The position numbers were made by a program, and so were the translations under genes. This document shows, piece by piece, positions 16,614-24,524 of a stretch of DNA of 64,000 bases. The stretch spans positions 1-64,000 of the forward strand of contig DASYCO010000042.1 of the NCBI GenBank assembly GCA_036500145.1, in the 5' to 3' direction. Position 1 is the first letter of the stretch. Each line of letters begins with the position of its first letter. This DNA comes from CAMAVH01 sp036500145 (GTDB lineage: Bacteria > Pseudomonadota > Alphaproteobacteria > SMXQ01). The notes under the pieces were generated by a model, which saw only the letters and a program-made list of their open reading frames with translations, was not told where the DNA came from and made no database searches.

Positions 16614-18983
16614 ATGGCCCAAGTCGCAGCGATTTCCCAGCAGATCTGGGACATGAAGTACCGCCTGAAGGACGCCGCGGGCGTGGCTGTGGATAAGTCC
16701 ATCGAGGACACCTGGCGGCGCATCGCCGACGCCCTGGCCGAGGCCGAAACCGACAAGCAGGCCTGGTCCGACCGCTTCTACGGCGCGCTCGAGGACTTCG
16801 CCTTCCTGCCCGCCGGCCGCATCATCGCTGGCGCCGGCACGGGCCGCTCGGTCACCCTGTTCAACTGCTTCGTCATGGGCACCATCCCCGACGCCATGGG
16901 CGGCATCTTCAGCCACCTGCGCGAGGCGGCGCTGACCATGCAGCAGGGCGGCGGCATCGGCTACGACTTCTCGACGCTGCGCCCGAAGGGCGCGCCGGTG
17001 AAGGGCGTCGGCGCGGACGCCTCCGGCCCGCTCAGCTTCATGGACGTGTGGGACGCCATGTGCCGCACCATCATGAGCGCGGGCAGCCGCCGCGGCGCCA
17101 TGATGGCGACCATGCGCTGCGACCATCCGGACATCGAGGCCTTCATCGAGGCCAAGCGCGAGCCGGGCCGCCTGCGCATGTTCAACCTCTCCGTCCTCGT
17201 CACCGATCCCTTCATGGACGCGGTGAAGGCCAACCTGCCTTGGGACCTGACGTTCGAGGGCTCGGTGTTCCGCACCGTCGAGGCCCGCGCGCTGTGGGAC
17301 AAGATCATGCACGCCACCTACTCCTACGCGGAGCCGGGCGTGATCTTCATCGACCGCATCAACCGCCGCAACAACCTGCACTACTGCGAGAGCATCAGCG
17401 CCACGAACCCCTGCGGCGAGCAGCCGCTGCCGCCCTATGGGGCGTGCCTGCTGGGCTCGGTCAACCTCGCCCGCCTCGTGTGCAACCCGTTCGAAGAGAA
17501 CGCCCATCTCGACATGGACCGCCTGCGCGAGCTGGTGCCGCTCGCCGTGCGCATGATGGACAACGTGGTCGACGTGTCGCGCTTCCCGCTCGACGAGCAG
17601 ACCCGCGAGGCCCAGGCCAAGCGCCGCATCGGCCTCGGGGTCACCGGCCTGGCCGACGCGCTCATCATGTGCCGGGCGCGCTACGGCTCGCCCGCCGCCA
17701 TCAAGCTGACCGAAGAGTGGATGGCCGCCATCGAGCGCGCCGCCTACCTCGCCTCCACCGAGCTGGCCGCCGAGAAGGGCGCCTTCCCGCTGTTCGACAA
17801 GGACGCCTACCTCGCCGGCGAGACCATCCAGGGCCTCGACGCCGACGTGCGCGCCGCCATCGCCAAGCACGGCATCCGCAACGCGCTGCTCACCTCGATC
17901 GCGCCGACCGGCACCATCTCGCTGCTGGCCGACAACGTGTCGTCCGGCCTGGAGCCGGTGTTCAGCTTCACCTACACGCGCCGCATCCTGCTGCCCGACG
18001 GCACGCGCCAGGAGGAGGAGGTCAGCGACTACGCCTTCCGCCTGTTCAAGCGCCTGAAGGGCGACAACGTGCCGCTGCCCGACTATTTCGTCGACGCCCA
18101 GGTGCTGAAGCCCGCCGACCACGTGACGATGCAGGCCGTGGTGCAGAGATACGTCGACAGCTCGATCTCCAAGACCATCAACGTGCCGGTCGACATCGAC
18201 ATCGCCGAGTTCAAGAACGTCTACATGCAGGCCTACGAGCAGGGCTGCAAGGGCTGCACCACCTACCGGCCGAACGACATCACCGGCTCCGTGCTGGAAG
18301 TGAAGCCGGCCAAGGACGCCGAGGAAGGCCAGCAGGAGCTGCCGCTGGAAAAGCAGCCGGCGCGCTTCACCGATCCGTTCGAGGCCGGCGGCGTCGTCTA
18401 CATGACGCAGCCGCTCGACCGCCCGGGCGAGCTGGCGGGCCGCACCTACAAGCTGCGCTGGCCCGAGAGCGAGCACGCCATGTACATCACGATCAACGAC
18501 ATCGTGCAGGACGGCCGCACGCGCCCCTTCGAGATCTTCGTGAACTCGAAGAACATGGAGCATTTCGCCTGGACCGTCGGCCTGACGCGCATGATCTCGG
18601 CGGTGTTCCGCCGCGGCGGCGACGTGTCCTTCGTGGTCGAGGAGCTGAAGGCGGTGTTCGACCCGCGCGGCGGCCAGTGGATGGAAGGCCGCTACGTGCC
18701 CTCGCTGCTCGCCGCCATCGGCGACGTCATCGAGCAGCACATGGTCGAGATCGGCTTCCTGCCCAACTCGAAGGAAAAGCGCGAAGGCCACCTGGAGCGC
18801 CAGGTCGTCAACCTGACCGAGGCGCGCCACGATCATGGTCACGACCACGATCACGGACATGCGGGCCACGGCGCCGCGCCTGACGCGCGCTTCCGCCAAT
18901 GCCCGAAATGCGGCCAGGCCAGCCTGATCAAGCAGGAAGGCTGCGACAGCTGCTTGAGCTGCGCCTATTCCAAGTGCGGCTGA
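16614..18983 (+). CDS. nrdJ: Adenosylcobalamin-dependent (class II) ribonucleotide reductase
   Basis: A 789-residue enzyme that reduces ribonucleotides to deoxyribonucleotides with B12 as radical source, needing neither oxygen nor a second subunit. Visible are NCFVMG, QQGGGIGYDFSTLRP, SAGSRRGAMMATMRCDHPDIEAFI, the active-site block NPCGEQPLPPYGACLLGSVNL, IAPTGTISLLADNVSSGLEP and, at the C terminus, the redox cysteines in GCDSCLSCAYSKCG preceded by CPKCG. Start at Met 16614 has a purine-rich GAAGGAAG ribosome site; an earlier in-frame codon at 16446 would run through the leader hairpins. A histidine-rich linker (from about residue 739, HDHGHDHDHGHAGHG) precedes the C-terminal cysteines. The upstream region holds DnaA boxes and an attenuator-like leader. 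Confidence 0.96.
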   Translation: MAQVAAISQQIWDMKYRLKDAAGVAVDKSIEDTWRRIADALAEAETDKQAWSDRFYGALEDFAFLPAGRIIAGAGTGRSVTLFNCFVMGTIPDAMGGIFSHLREAALTMQQGGGIGYDFSTLRPKGAPVKGVGADASGPLSFMDVWDAMCRTIMSAGSRRGAMMATMRCDHPDIEAFIEAKREPGRLRMFNLSVLVTDPFMDAVKANLPWDLTFEGSVFRTVEARALWDKIMHATYSYAEPGVIFIDRINRRNNLHYCESISATNPCGEQPLPPYGACLLGSVNLARLVCNPFEENAHLDMDRLRELVPLAVRMMDNVVDVSRFPLDEQTREAQAKRRIGLGVTGLADALIMCRARYGSPAAIKLTEEWMAAIERAAYLASTELAAEKGAFPLFDKDAYLAGETIQGLDADVRAAIAKHGIRNALLTSIAPTGTISLLADNVSSGLEPVFSFTYTRRILLPDGTRQEEEVSDYAFRLFKRLKGDNVPLPDYFVDAQVLKPADHVTMQAVVQRYVDSSISKTINVPVDIDIAEFKNVYMQAYEQGCKGCTTYRPNDITGSVLEVKPAKDAEEGQQELPLEKQPARFTDPFEAGGVVYMTQPLDRPGELAGRTYKLRWPESEHAMYITINDIVQDGRTRPFEIFVNSKNMEHFAWTVGLTRMISAVFRRGGDVSFVVEELKAVFDPRGGQWMEGRYVPSLLAAIGDVIEQHMVEIGFLPNSKEKREGHLERQVVNLTEARHDHGHDHDHGHAGHGAAPDARFRQCPKCGQASLIKQEGCDSCLSCAYSKCG
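16688..16696 (-). promoter_or_regulatory. Second perfect DnaA box, inside the nrdJ 5' coding region
   Basis: TGTGGATAA recurs at codons 25-28 of nrdJ, 386 bases from the first perfect box at 16302, so the pair brackets the promoter and leader. Confidence 0.5.
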
Positions 18984-18985
18984 GT

Positions 18986-19247
18986 ATGGCTGCCAATCGC
19001 AAGCTCGAACGGCTCAAACGCGATTTTGGTAGGCGATTGAGAGCTTCTCGAATCGCTATCGGATACAAAAATGCAAAAATCTTTGCCACTGAGCTCGGCA
19101 TTGATGATGCGCATTACCGTACAGTATGAGCGCGACGGGACCATGCCGCCGCTCGAAATCCTTGAATTGATCTGCAAGTTCACCCAGAAGACAGCAGATT
19201 TCCTTCTATTCGGCGTGGCTTCTGAAAATCGTCATCCTCGGGCTTGA
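18986..19247 (+). pseudogene. Frameshifted XRE-type helix-turn-helix regulator
   Basis: From Met 18986 the frame encodes a helix-turn-helix start (KLERLKRDFGRRLRASRIAIGY..AKIFATELGID) and then stops at 19129. Removing one base near 19124 restores reading into YERDGTMPPLEILELICKF and on to TADFLLFG, ending at 19247, which is the usual continuation of these small regulators (…RYERDGTMPPL). So one inserted base broke a gene of about 87 codons, or the base is a sequencing error. The last codons of the restored frame overlap repeat A. It starts 3 bases after nrdJ, so it may once have been cotranscribed. Codon use is less GC-rich than in its neighbours, suggesting acquired DNA. Confidence 0.65.
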
Positions 19248-19312
19248 CCCGAGGATCCATCCATCACGCGCCAGCAGGCTGCATGGACCCTCGGGTCAAG
19301 TCCGAGGGTGAC
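19231..19312. repeat. Dispersed palindromic repeat, family A, copy 2
   Basis: 82 bases with the same architecture as the copy at 7698: CTCGGGCTTGACCCGAG at one end and CTCGGGTCAAGTCCGAG at the other, as inverted copies. The central spacer differs completely from copy 1, so only the ends are conserved. Confidence 0.88.
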
Positions 19313-19343
19313 GGTCTATAGACCCATCGTCCTATATATCCGC

Positions 19344-19434
19344 CGTCGTGCCCGCACTTGTTGCGGGCATCCACGCCTGTTTCCTTCTTCCGCATCGCAA
19401 GCCGTGGATGGCCGGACCAAGTCCGGCCATGGCG
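19344..19434. repeat. Dispersed palindromic repeat, family B, copy 1
   Basis: About 91 bases: GCCCGCACTTGTTGCGGGC palindrome, CATCCACGCC, a spacer, CGTGGATGG and GGCCGGACCAAGTCCGGCC palindrome. It lies directly after family A copy 2. The second copy is at 21997, also next to a family A element. Confidence 0.88.
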
Positions 19435-19439
19435 ATGCG

Positions 19440-19979
19440 TCAGGGACAGGCCGCGTCCACCGCGGCCTTGAGCCGCTCGAGATAGGGATCGCTGATCCCG
19501 AGCTCGTTCAGGTGGCAGAGCGTGTTGTCGAGATAGTCGCGGTTCGTGCCGCTGTTGCCGCAGGCGCCCTGGATCATGCGCGCCTTGTGGGCCAGCTCCA
19601 GCTTGCCGACATACTGCACATGCTTGCGGTCGGTGACGTAGGTCCAGGCCGTCGCCATGCGCCGGTGCGTCGCCTCGCCGACCTCGATGGCCACGGGGCG
19701 GCGCAGGTAGACGCCGGTCACCAGCTCGCGGGCGTCGACGATGGCCAGCACGCCCGGCGCGTCCGCCGCCGCCACGTGGAAGGCGACGCCGCGGCAGGAG
19801 CCGCCGCGGTCCAGCCCCAGCACCAGCCCCGGCCTTTCCGGCGTGCCGCGGTAGCGGTGCGATTCGATGCAGAAGGCCCGGTGGTAGCCGCGTAGATAGG
19901 CGAGCTCGGATTCGATGAAGGGAAACCCGGGGTTCCACATCAGCGAGCCATAGCCGAAAATCCAGATATCCGACGACAT
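19440..19979 (-). CDS. ChaC-like gamma-glutamylcyclotransferase
   Basis: A 179-residue protein starting with the ChaC hallmark WIFGYGSLMWNPGFPF, followed by LRGYHRAFCIESHRYRGTPERPGLVLGLDRGGSCRGVAF and a conserved C-terminal half (NRDYLDNTLCHLNELGISDPYLERL). ChaC enzymes split glutathione into 5-oxoproline and Cys-Gly, or act on gamma-glutamyl peptides, in the cytosol. The Met at 19979 was chosen because it immediately precedes the family start (MSSDIWIFGYGS). It is divergent from the DUF2125 gene across 203 bases in which I see no gene. Confidence 0.88.
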   Translation of the reverse strand: MSSDIWIFGYGSLMWNPGFPFIESELAYLRGYHRAFCIESHRYRGTPERPGLVLGLDRGGSCRGVAFHVAAADAPGVLAIVDARELVTGVYLRRPVAIEVGEATHRRMATAWTYVTDRKHVQYVGKLELAHKARMIQGACGNSGTNRDYLDNTLCHLNELGISDPYLERLKAAVDAACP

Positions 19980-20182
19980 GACGCGAATCACACCAAATGA
20001 AGTGGGCGCGAATAGGGCAACCGAACGTGACCTGCCTGGCCGACGCCATCGCCTTTCGACTCGCCCGCCGTTTCGGCTAGTATAGGCCCCGTCGCCCCGC
20101 CTGCCATGCTCCAACCTGCAGGCCGGGTCGCGCCCGTCGCCACTTCCCGTCGCAAGCCTTTTCGCCCGGTTCACTCGCGTTC

Positions 20183-21232
20183 ATGTCGACCATCGCCCGC
20201 CGCCTCATGATCGTCACCCTGCTGGTCTTCCTGCTGGCGGGGCTCGGCATGTCCGGCTTCTGGGTCTTCGGCGCCGACCGCCTGCGCGCCAACCTGGACC
20301 TGTGGGCCGCCAACTGGCGCGCCGCCGGCAACGGGGTGACCTACAAGCCCTTCTCGGTCAGCGGCTTCCCGCTGTTCTTCCGTACCCAGCTCGACGACTT
20401 CGCCATCGCCGGCGGCGGCACCGCCTCGCCCTGGCGCTGGCAGGCGCCGACGATCCTGCTGCGCGCCTCGCCCTTCGCGCCGACGCGCGCGCGCGCCGAC
20501 TTCGCCGGCGAGCACAAGGTGCTGGCCAGCCTGTTCGGCGCGGCGCTGTCCTTCACCGCCACCACCGAGGAAGGCACCGGCCGCGTCCAGCGGCGCGGCG
20601 ACACCTACCGCGGCGGCCTCGACCTGCATGACGCGACGCTCGCCGTCGAAGGCGTCGACGGCCGCTTCACGCTCAAGGAGGCGATCCTCGACGCCTTCCA
20701 TGCGCGCAACGTCGCCGACCACGAGACGGCGGGCGCCGGCCTGACCGTCAACGTCGACGACCTCACCCTGCCGGCCGGCTTCGTGCCCGGCCCGCTCGGC
20801 GCGCGCATCGATTCGCTGGCCCTCGACGCCGAAGTGATGGGCGGCATCGGCCCGGTGCTCGACCGCAGCGCCGTCACCGCCTGGCGCGACGCCGGCGGCA
20901 CCGTCGAGGTGAACGACTTCACGCTGCGCTGGGGGCCCCTGCACATCAAGGCAAAGGGCACCATGGCGCTCGACGGCAACCTGCAGCCCCTCGCCGCCTT
21001 CACCGCGACCCTGACCGGCTTCGGCGAGTCGCTCGACGCCATGGTCGAGGAAGGCACGCTCGACGCGCAGGACGCCACCTCCGCCAAGATGCTGCTGTCG
21101 CTGCTGGCGCGCACCCCCCTGACGGGCGGCCCGCCCGCGATCTCGGTGCCGCTCACGATCCAGAACCAGCGGCTCTCCGTCGGGCCGGTGCCTTTGTTCA
21201 CGTTGCGCCCCATCGTCTGGCCAGCGACGTGA
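20183..21232 (+). CDS. DUF2125 domain protein
   Basis: A 349-residue protein with an N-terminal hydrophobic anchor or signal (residues 8-31) and then the DUF2125 pattern: LDLWAANWRAAGNGVTYKPFSVSGFPLFFR, repeated beta-strand and loop segments, and AFTATLTGFGESLDAMVEEG. It is therefore probably periplasmic or inner-membrane-attached. The family is restricted mostly to alphaproteobacteria and has no known function. The exoD start (GTG at 21229) overlaps its stop, suggesting one transcript. Confidence 0.82.
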   Translation: MSTIARRLMIVTLLVFLLAGLGMSGFWVFGADRLRANLDLWAANWRAAGNGVTYKPFSVSGFPLFFRTQLDDFAIAGGGTASPWRWQAPTILLRASPFAPTRARADFAGEHKVLASLFGAALSFTATTEEGTGRVQRRGDTYRGGLDLHDATLAVEGVDGRFTLKEAILDAFHARNVADHETAGAGLTVNVDDLTLPAGFVPGPLGARIDSLALDAEVMGGIGPVLDRSAVTAWRDAGGTVEVNDFTLRWGPLHIKAKGTMALDGNLQPLAAFTATLTGFGESLDAMVEEGTLDAQDATSAKMLLSLLARTPLTGGPPAISVPLTIQNQRLSVGPVPLFTLRPIVWPAT

Positions 21233-21981
21233 CGGTGGTCATGAGTCAACCGGGGACTGCCATGACGACGCCCAGCGACGAAACGCCCCAGACGCCTTCG
21301 GACGGAACGAGCGCCGCATCGACGAATGGCGGGACGAATGGCGGCACGCCGAAGCCCGAGCACATAAAGACCTCCGACGTGCTGCGCCGCCTGCAGGCCG
21401 ACGTCGCCCTGGAAGAGACCATCACCGTCGGCTGGCTCGTCGCCCGCCTCGGCACGCGCGCCTTCGGCGCCATCATCCTGCTGATGGCCCTGCCCAACAT
21501 CATGCCGCAGATCCCCGGCATGTCGACGATCTTCGGCCTGCTCATCATGCTGCCTGCGGTGCAGATCGCCATCGGCCTGAGCCAGATGTGGCTGCCTGGC
21601 TTCATGGCCAACCAGTCGCTGCCGGCGCCGACCGTCGGGCGCATCCTGAACTTCGCGATTCCCTGGGTCGAGCGCATGGAGCGCCTGATCAAGCCGCGCT
21701 TCGAATTCCTCATGACGCCGCCCGGCGAGAACCTCGTCGGCGGCGCCGTGCTCTTCCTCGGCTTCATCCTGTTCCTGCCGATCCCGGGCGGCAACTTCCT
21801 GCCGGCGCTCGCCTGCGCCTTCATGGCGCTCGGCATGCTCGAGCGCGACGGGCTGTTCATCCTGGCGGGGCTTGGGATCGCGGTCGGCGCCATGGTGATC
21901 GTGGCGCTGGTGATCGGCGGGCTGTTCCACCTCGTCGACCAGTACTGGCACTACGTCATCGACTTCCTGTCGGGACGGTAA
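21229..21981 (+). CDS. ExoD-family exopolysaccharide protein
   Basis: A 250-residue integral membrane protein. After a polar Thr/Ser/Gly-rich N terminus it has the ExoD block TSDVLRRLQADVALEETITVGWLVARLGTRAFG, then GAIILLMALPNIMPQIPGMSTIFGLLIMLPAVQIAIG, and two more hydrophobic pairs toward the C terminus. ExoD was found in Sinorhizobium as needed for normal exopolysaccharide; its biochemical role is unknown. The GTG at 21229 overlaps the DUF2125 stop; Met 21241 is an alternative start. Confidence 0.85.
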   Translation: MTVVMSQPGTAMTTPSDETPQTPSDGTSAASTNGGTNGGTPKPEHIKTSDVLRRLQADVALEETITVGWLVARLGTRAFGAIILLMALPNIMPQIPGMSTIFGLLIMLPAVQIAIGLSQMWLPGFMANQSLPAPTVGRILNFAIPWVERMERLIKPRFEFLMTPPGENLVGGAVLFLGFILFLPIPGGNFLPALACAFMALGMLERDGLFILAGLGIAVGAMVIVALVIGGLFHLVDQYWHYVIDFLSGR

Positions 21982-21996
21982 GGCCGCCGGCTTCGC

Positions 21997-22085
21997 CGTC
22001 ATGCCCGCACTTGTTGCGGGCATCCACGCCTTTCAGCTTCTCGGATCGCAAGGCGTGGATGGCCGGACCAAGTCCGGCCATGACG
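21997..22085. repeat. Dispersed palindromic repeat, family B, copy 2
   Basis: Same order as at 19344: GCCCGCACTTGTTGCGGGC, CATCCACGCC, spacer, GCGTGGATGG, GGCCGGACCAAGTCCGGCC. Both ends are nearly identical to copy 1. Confidence 0.88.
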
Positions 22086-22121
22086 AACGGGAACGCACGA
22101 CCATGCTCAGCGACAACCATC

Positions 22122-22204
22122 GCCACCCTCGGGCTTGACCCGAGGGTCCAGGGCAAACGCTCAGCCACGGACGAATGGACCCTCGGGTCGAGCCCGAGGA
22201 GGAC
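22122..22204. repeat. Dispersed palindromic repeat, family A, copy 3
   Basis: Carries CTCGGGCTTGACCCGAG at the left and CTCGGGTCGAGCCCGAG at the right. The right end diverges after the palindrome (GAGGACC rather than GGTGAC). With copy 2 of family B it fills most of the 340-base gap between exoD and tyrA, which holds no gene I can support. Confidence 0.85.
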
Positions 22205-22288
22205 CGAAGAAAGGCGGCGATGGGAAACGAGCGGGGACCAGCCCTTAGGCCTCGAACCTCGACAAGCGCGCAGCTCTCGGAGCTGGCT

Positions 22289-22341
22289 AGGCCTGGCCGG
22301 CCTTGATCGTTTTGGCAGGCGTCAGGCCTGGCCGGCCTTGA
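22289..22341. repeat. Direct duplication across the tyrA stop codon
   Basis: The 18-base segment AGGCCTGGCCGGCCTTGA occurs at 22289-22306 and again at 22324-22341, period 35. On the coding strand it is the end of tyrA (Lys-Ala-Gly-Gln-Ala plus stop), so the last codons and the stop are repeated just downstream. Confidence 0.85.
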
Positions 22342-23398
22342 CGATGCTGCGGCGAATCTCGCGCGTCTTGGCGAACTTCTTTTCCAGCTTGTCGCCTTCG
22401 CCCCAGCGGATCGCGCGCTGCATGGCGCTCAGATCCTCGTTGAGGCGCCCGATCATCTCGAGCACGGCATCCTTGTTGTTCAGAAAGATGTCGCGCCACA
22501 TCACCGGGTCCGACGCGGCGATGCGCGTGAAGTCGCGAAAGCCGCTGGCGGCGTACTTGATGACTTCGCCGCGCAGGTGCTGCTCGAGCTCCGTCGCGGT
22601 GCCGACGATGGTGAAGGCGATCAGGTGCGGCAGGTGCGATGTGATGGCCAGCACGCGGTCGTGATGCGCGGCGTCCATGACGTCGACGTTGGCGCCGATG
22701 CCTTCCCAGAAGGCGCGCAGCTCGGCGGTCGCCTTGGGGTCGCCGCCGGGCAGCGGCGTCAGGATCGTCCAGCGGCCCTGGAACAACTCGGCGAAGCCCG
22801 AGGTCGGGCCCGAGTTCTCGGTGCCGGCGAGCGGATGGCCGGGCACGAAATGGATGTCCTTCGGCAGGAAGGGCGCCATGTCCTTGATGACGGTCTGCTT
22901 GACCGAGCCGACGTCGGTGACGATGGCGCCAGGCTCCAGATGCGGGCCGATGGCCTGCGCGACGGCCTTGCAGGCGCCGACCGGCACGCAGACGATGACG
23001 AGATCCGCGCCCTTCACGGCCTTGGCCGGATCGGACACCGCCGCGTCGATGAAGCCGAGCTTGAGCGCCGTGCGCCGCGTCGCGGGCGTGCGCGCCGTGC
23101 CGACGATCTCGCCGACGAGCCCCTGCTTCTTCGCCGCCCAGGCGATCGACGAGCCGATGTGGCCGAGGCCGATCAGCGCGAGCTTGCGGAACATCGGGGC
23201 CTTCTTGGCCGCCGCCTTCTTGATCACCGCCTTTTTGACGACGGGCTTCCTGGCGACGGGCTTCTTCGCGGCCACTTTCTTAACCGCCGACTTCTTCACG
23301 GCCTTCGCCGGCGCGCGCTTGGCGGTCTTTCTAGACACGGGCTTCCTGGCCACGGGTTTCTTGGCCACGGCTTTCTTGGCCACGGGTTTCTTGGCCAT
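22322..23398 (-). CDS. tyrA: Prephenate dehydrogenase with an H1-like N-terminal tail
   Basis: Oxidative decarboxylation of prephenate (or arogenate) toward tyrosine. The catalytic part begins at Met69 with MFRKLALIGLGHIGSSIAWA (dinucleotide fold), then VCVPVGACKAVA, VTDVGSVKQ, FVPGHPLAGTENSGP, and the helical C-terminal part including the His-rich HLPHLIAFTIVG. The first 68 residues are an extraordinary tail: 27 Lys/Arg, the rest nearly all Ala, Val and Pro, arranged in AKKPV-type pentads. That tail is very probably translated, since its Met at 23398 lies one base after the hisC stop codon, whereas the internal Met at 23194 would leave a 205-base gap. Order on this strand is chorismate mutase, hisC, tyrA. 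Confidence 0.9.
   Translation of the reverse strand: MAKKPVAKKAVAKKPVARKPVSRKTAKRAPAKAVKKSAVKKVAAKKPVARKPVVKKAVIKKAAAKKAPMFRKLALIGLGHIGSSIAWAAKKQGLVGEIVGTARTPATRRTALKLGFIDAAVSDPAKAVKGADLVIVCVPVGACKAVAQAIGPHLEPGAIVTDVGSVKQTVIKDMAPFLPKDIHFVPGHPLAGTENSGPTSGFAELFQGRWTILTPLPGGDPKATAELRAFWEGIGANVDVMDAAHHDRVLAITSHLPHLIAFTIVGTATELEQHLRGEVIKYAASGFRDFTRIAASDPVMWRDIFLNNKDAVLEMIGRLNEDLSAMQRAIRWGEGDKLEKKFAKTREIRRSIVKAGQA
23348..23392 (-). repeat. 15-bp tandem repeat in the tyrA tail
   Basis: Three units of GGCCACGGGTTTCTT (one with a single change) at 23348, 23363 and 23378 encode the Ala-Lys-Lys-Pro-Val pentads at the very start of TyrA. Confidence 0.9.
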
Positions 23399-23399
23399 G

Positions 23400-24524
23400 T
23401 CAGACGCCCTTCTTGAAGTCGGCGAGCGCGGCCACGACGGCCTTCATCTCATGCTCGAGGCCGATGGTGACGCGCAAGCTGTCCGGCAGGCCGTATTTCG
23501 GCACCTGGCGGACGATGATGCCGCGCTCGGTGAGGAACTTGTCGGCGGCGTCGGCGGTGGCCGAATTGGCGAAGCGCACCAGCACGAAATTGGCGACGGA
23601 GGGCGCCACGCGGTAGTTGAGCTTGGTCAGCTCTTCGGTCAGCCAGCCGCGCCAGCGCTCGTTGTGGTCGCGCGCCTTGCTGGTGAAGGCGACATCCTCG
23701 ACGGCGGCGATGCCGGCCGCCTGCGTCGCCGAGCCGACATTGAACGGCATGCGCAGCCGGTTGAGATGGTCGATCATGCGCGGCGTGCCGTAGGCCCAGC
23801 CGAGGCGCAGGCCGCCCATGGCGTAGATCTTCGAGAAGGTGCGCGTCATCACCACGTTGTCGCCGTTGCCGAGCGAGGCGTCGACCAGCTCGACGCCCTC
23901 GGCGTAGTCGTTGGCGGTGACGAATTCGGCGTAGGCGGCGTCGATCACCAGCACCACCTCGGCCGGCAGCGCCGCGCGCAGGCGCGCCATCTCGGCGGCG
24001 GGCAGGTAGCTGCCAGTCGGGTTGTTCGGATTGGAGATGTAGACGAGCTTGGTGCGCGGCGTGACCTTGGCCAGCAGCTTGTCGACGTCCGCCGTCAGGT
24101 TCGTCTCGCCCGCCGTCACCGGCACGGCGCCGACGGCATGGGCGGCGATCGGGTAGATCAGGAAGCCGTGCTCCGAATAGAGCACCTCGTCGCCGGGGCC
24201 GGCATAGGCGCGCGCCAGCAGGCCGAGCAGCTCGTCGGAGCCGGCGCCGCAGATGATGCGGTCGGCGTCGAGGCCGTAGCGCGCGCCGATGGCTTCGCGC
24301 AGCGCGACGCTGCCGCCGTCCGGATAGCGGTGCATGGCGGCGGCGGCCTTGTTGTAGGCCTCGACGGCGCGCGGGCTGGGCCCGAGCGCGCTCTCGTTCG
24401 ACGACAGCTTGATGGGATTGGCGTTGCCGGCGATCTTCGACTTGCCGCCGACGTAAGCTTCGATGGCGTCGATGCCGGGGCGCAGCGCGGGGCCGCGCGC
24501 GACCAGATCGCGCTTTTCGCTCAT
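23400..24524 (-). CDS. hisC: Histidinol-phosphate aminotransferase
   Basis: A 374-residue class I PLP aminotransferase. Key parts are LSSNESALGPSP, the cofactor region GAGSDELL, ISNPNNPTG, VIDAAYAEF and the PLP lysine Lys232 in TRTFSKIYAMGGLRLGW. Besides histidine synthesis, enzymes in this position (between chorismate mutase and TyrA) often transaminate aromatic keto acids, so dual use is likely (inference). The ATG at 24524 overlaps the chorismate mutase stop (ATGA), which fixes the start although the frame is open far upstream. Confidence 0.94.
   Translation of the reverse strand: MSEKRDLVARGPALRPGIDAIEAYVGGKSKIAGNANPIKLSSNESALGPSPRAVEAYNKAAAAMHRYPDGGSVALREAIGARYGLDADRIICGAGSDELLGLLARAYAGPGDEVLYSEHGFLIYPIAAHAVGAVPVTAGETNLTADVDKLLAKVTPRTKLVYISNPNNPTGSYLPAAEMARLRAALPAEVVLVIDAAYAEFVTANDYAEGVELVDASLGNGDNVVMTRTFSKIYAMGGLRLGWAYGTPRMIDHLNRLRMPFNVGSATQAAGIAAVEDVAFTSKARDHNERWRGWLTEELTKLNYRVAPSVANFVLVRFANSATADAADKFLTERGIIVRQVPKYGLPDSLRVTIGLEHEMKAVVAALADFKKGV

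Noticed and set aside
16593..18899. Minus-strand open frame of 768 codons opposite nrdJ
   Set aside because: Shadow of a strongly conserved gene; no ribosome site or recognisable motif.
7698..22204. Reading the repeated palindromes as a CRISPR array
   Set aside because: Copies are kilobases apart or only paired, are about 85-90 bases long, and no cas gene is present.
22287..22499. Short minus-strand frame ending in Lys-Ala-Gly-Gln-Ala like tyrA
   Set aside because: Caused by the 35-base-period duplication of the tyrA end, not a second gene.
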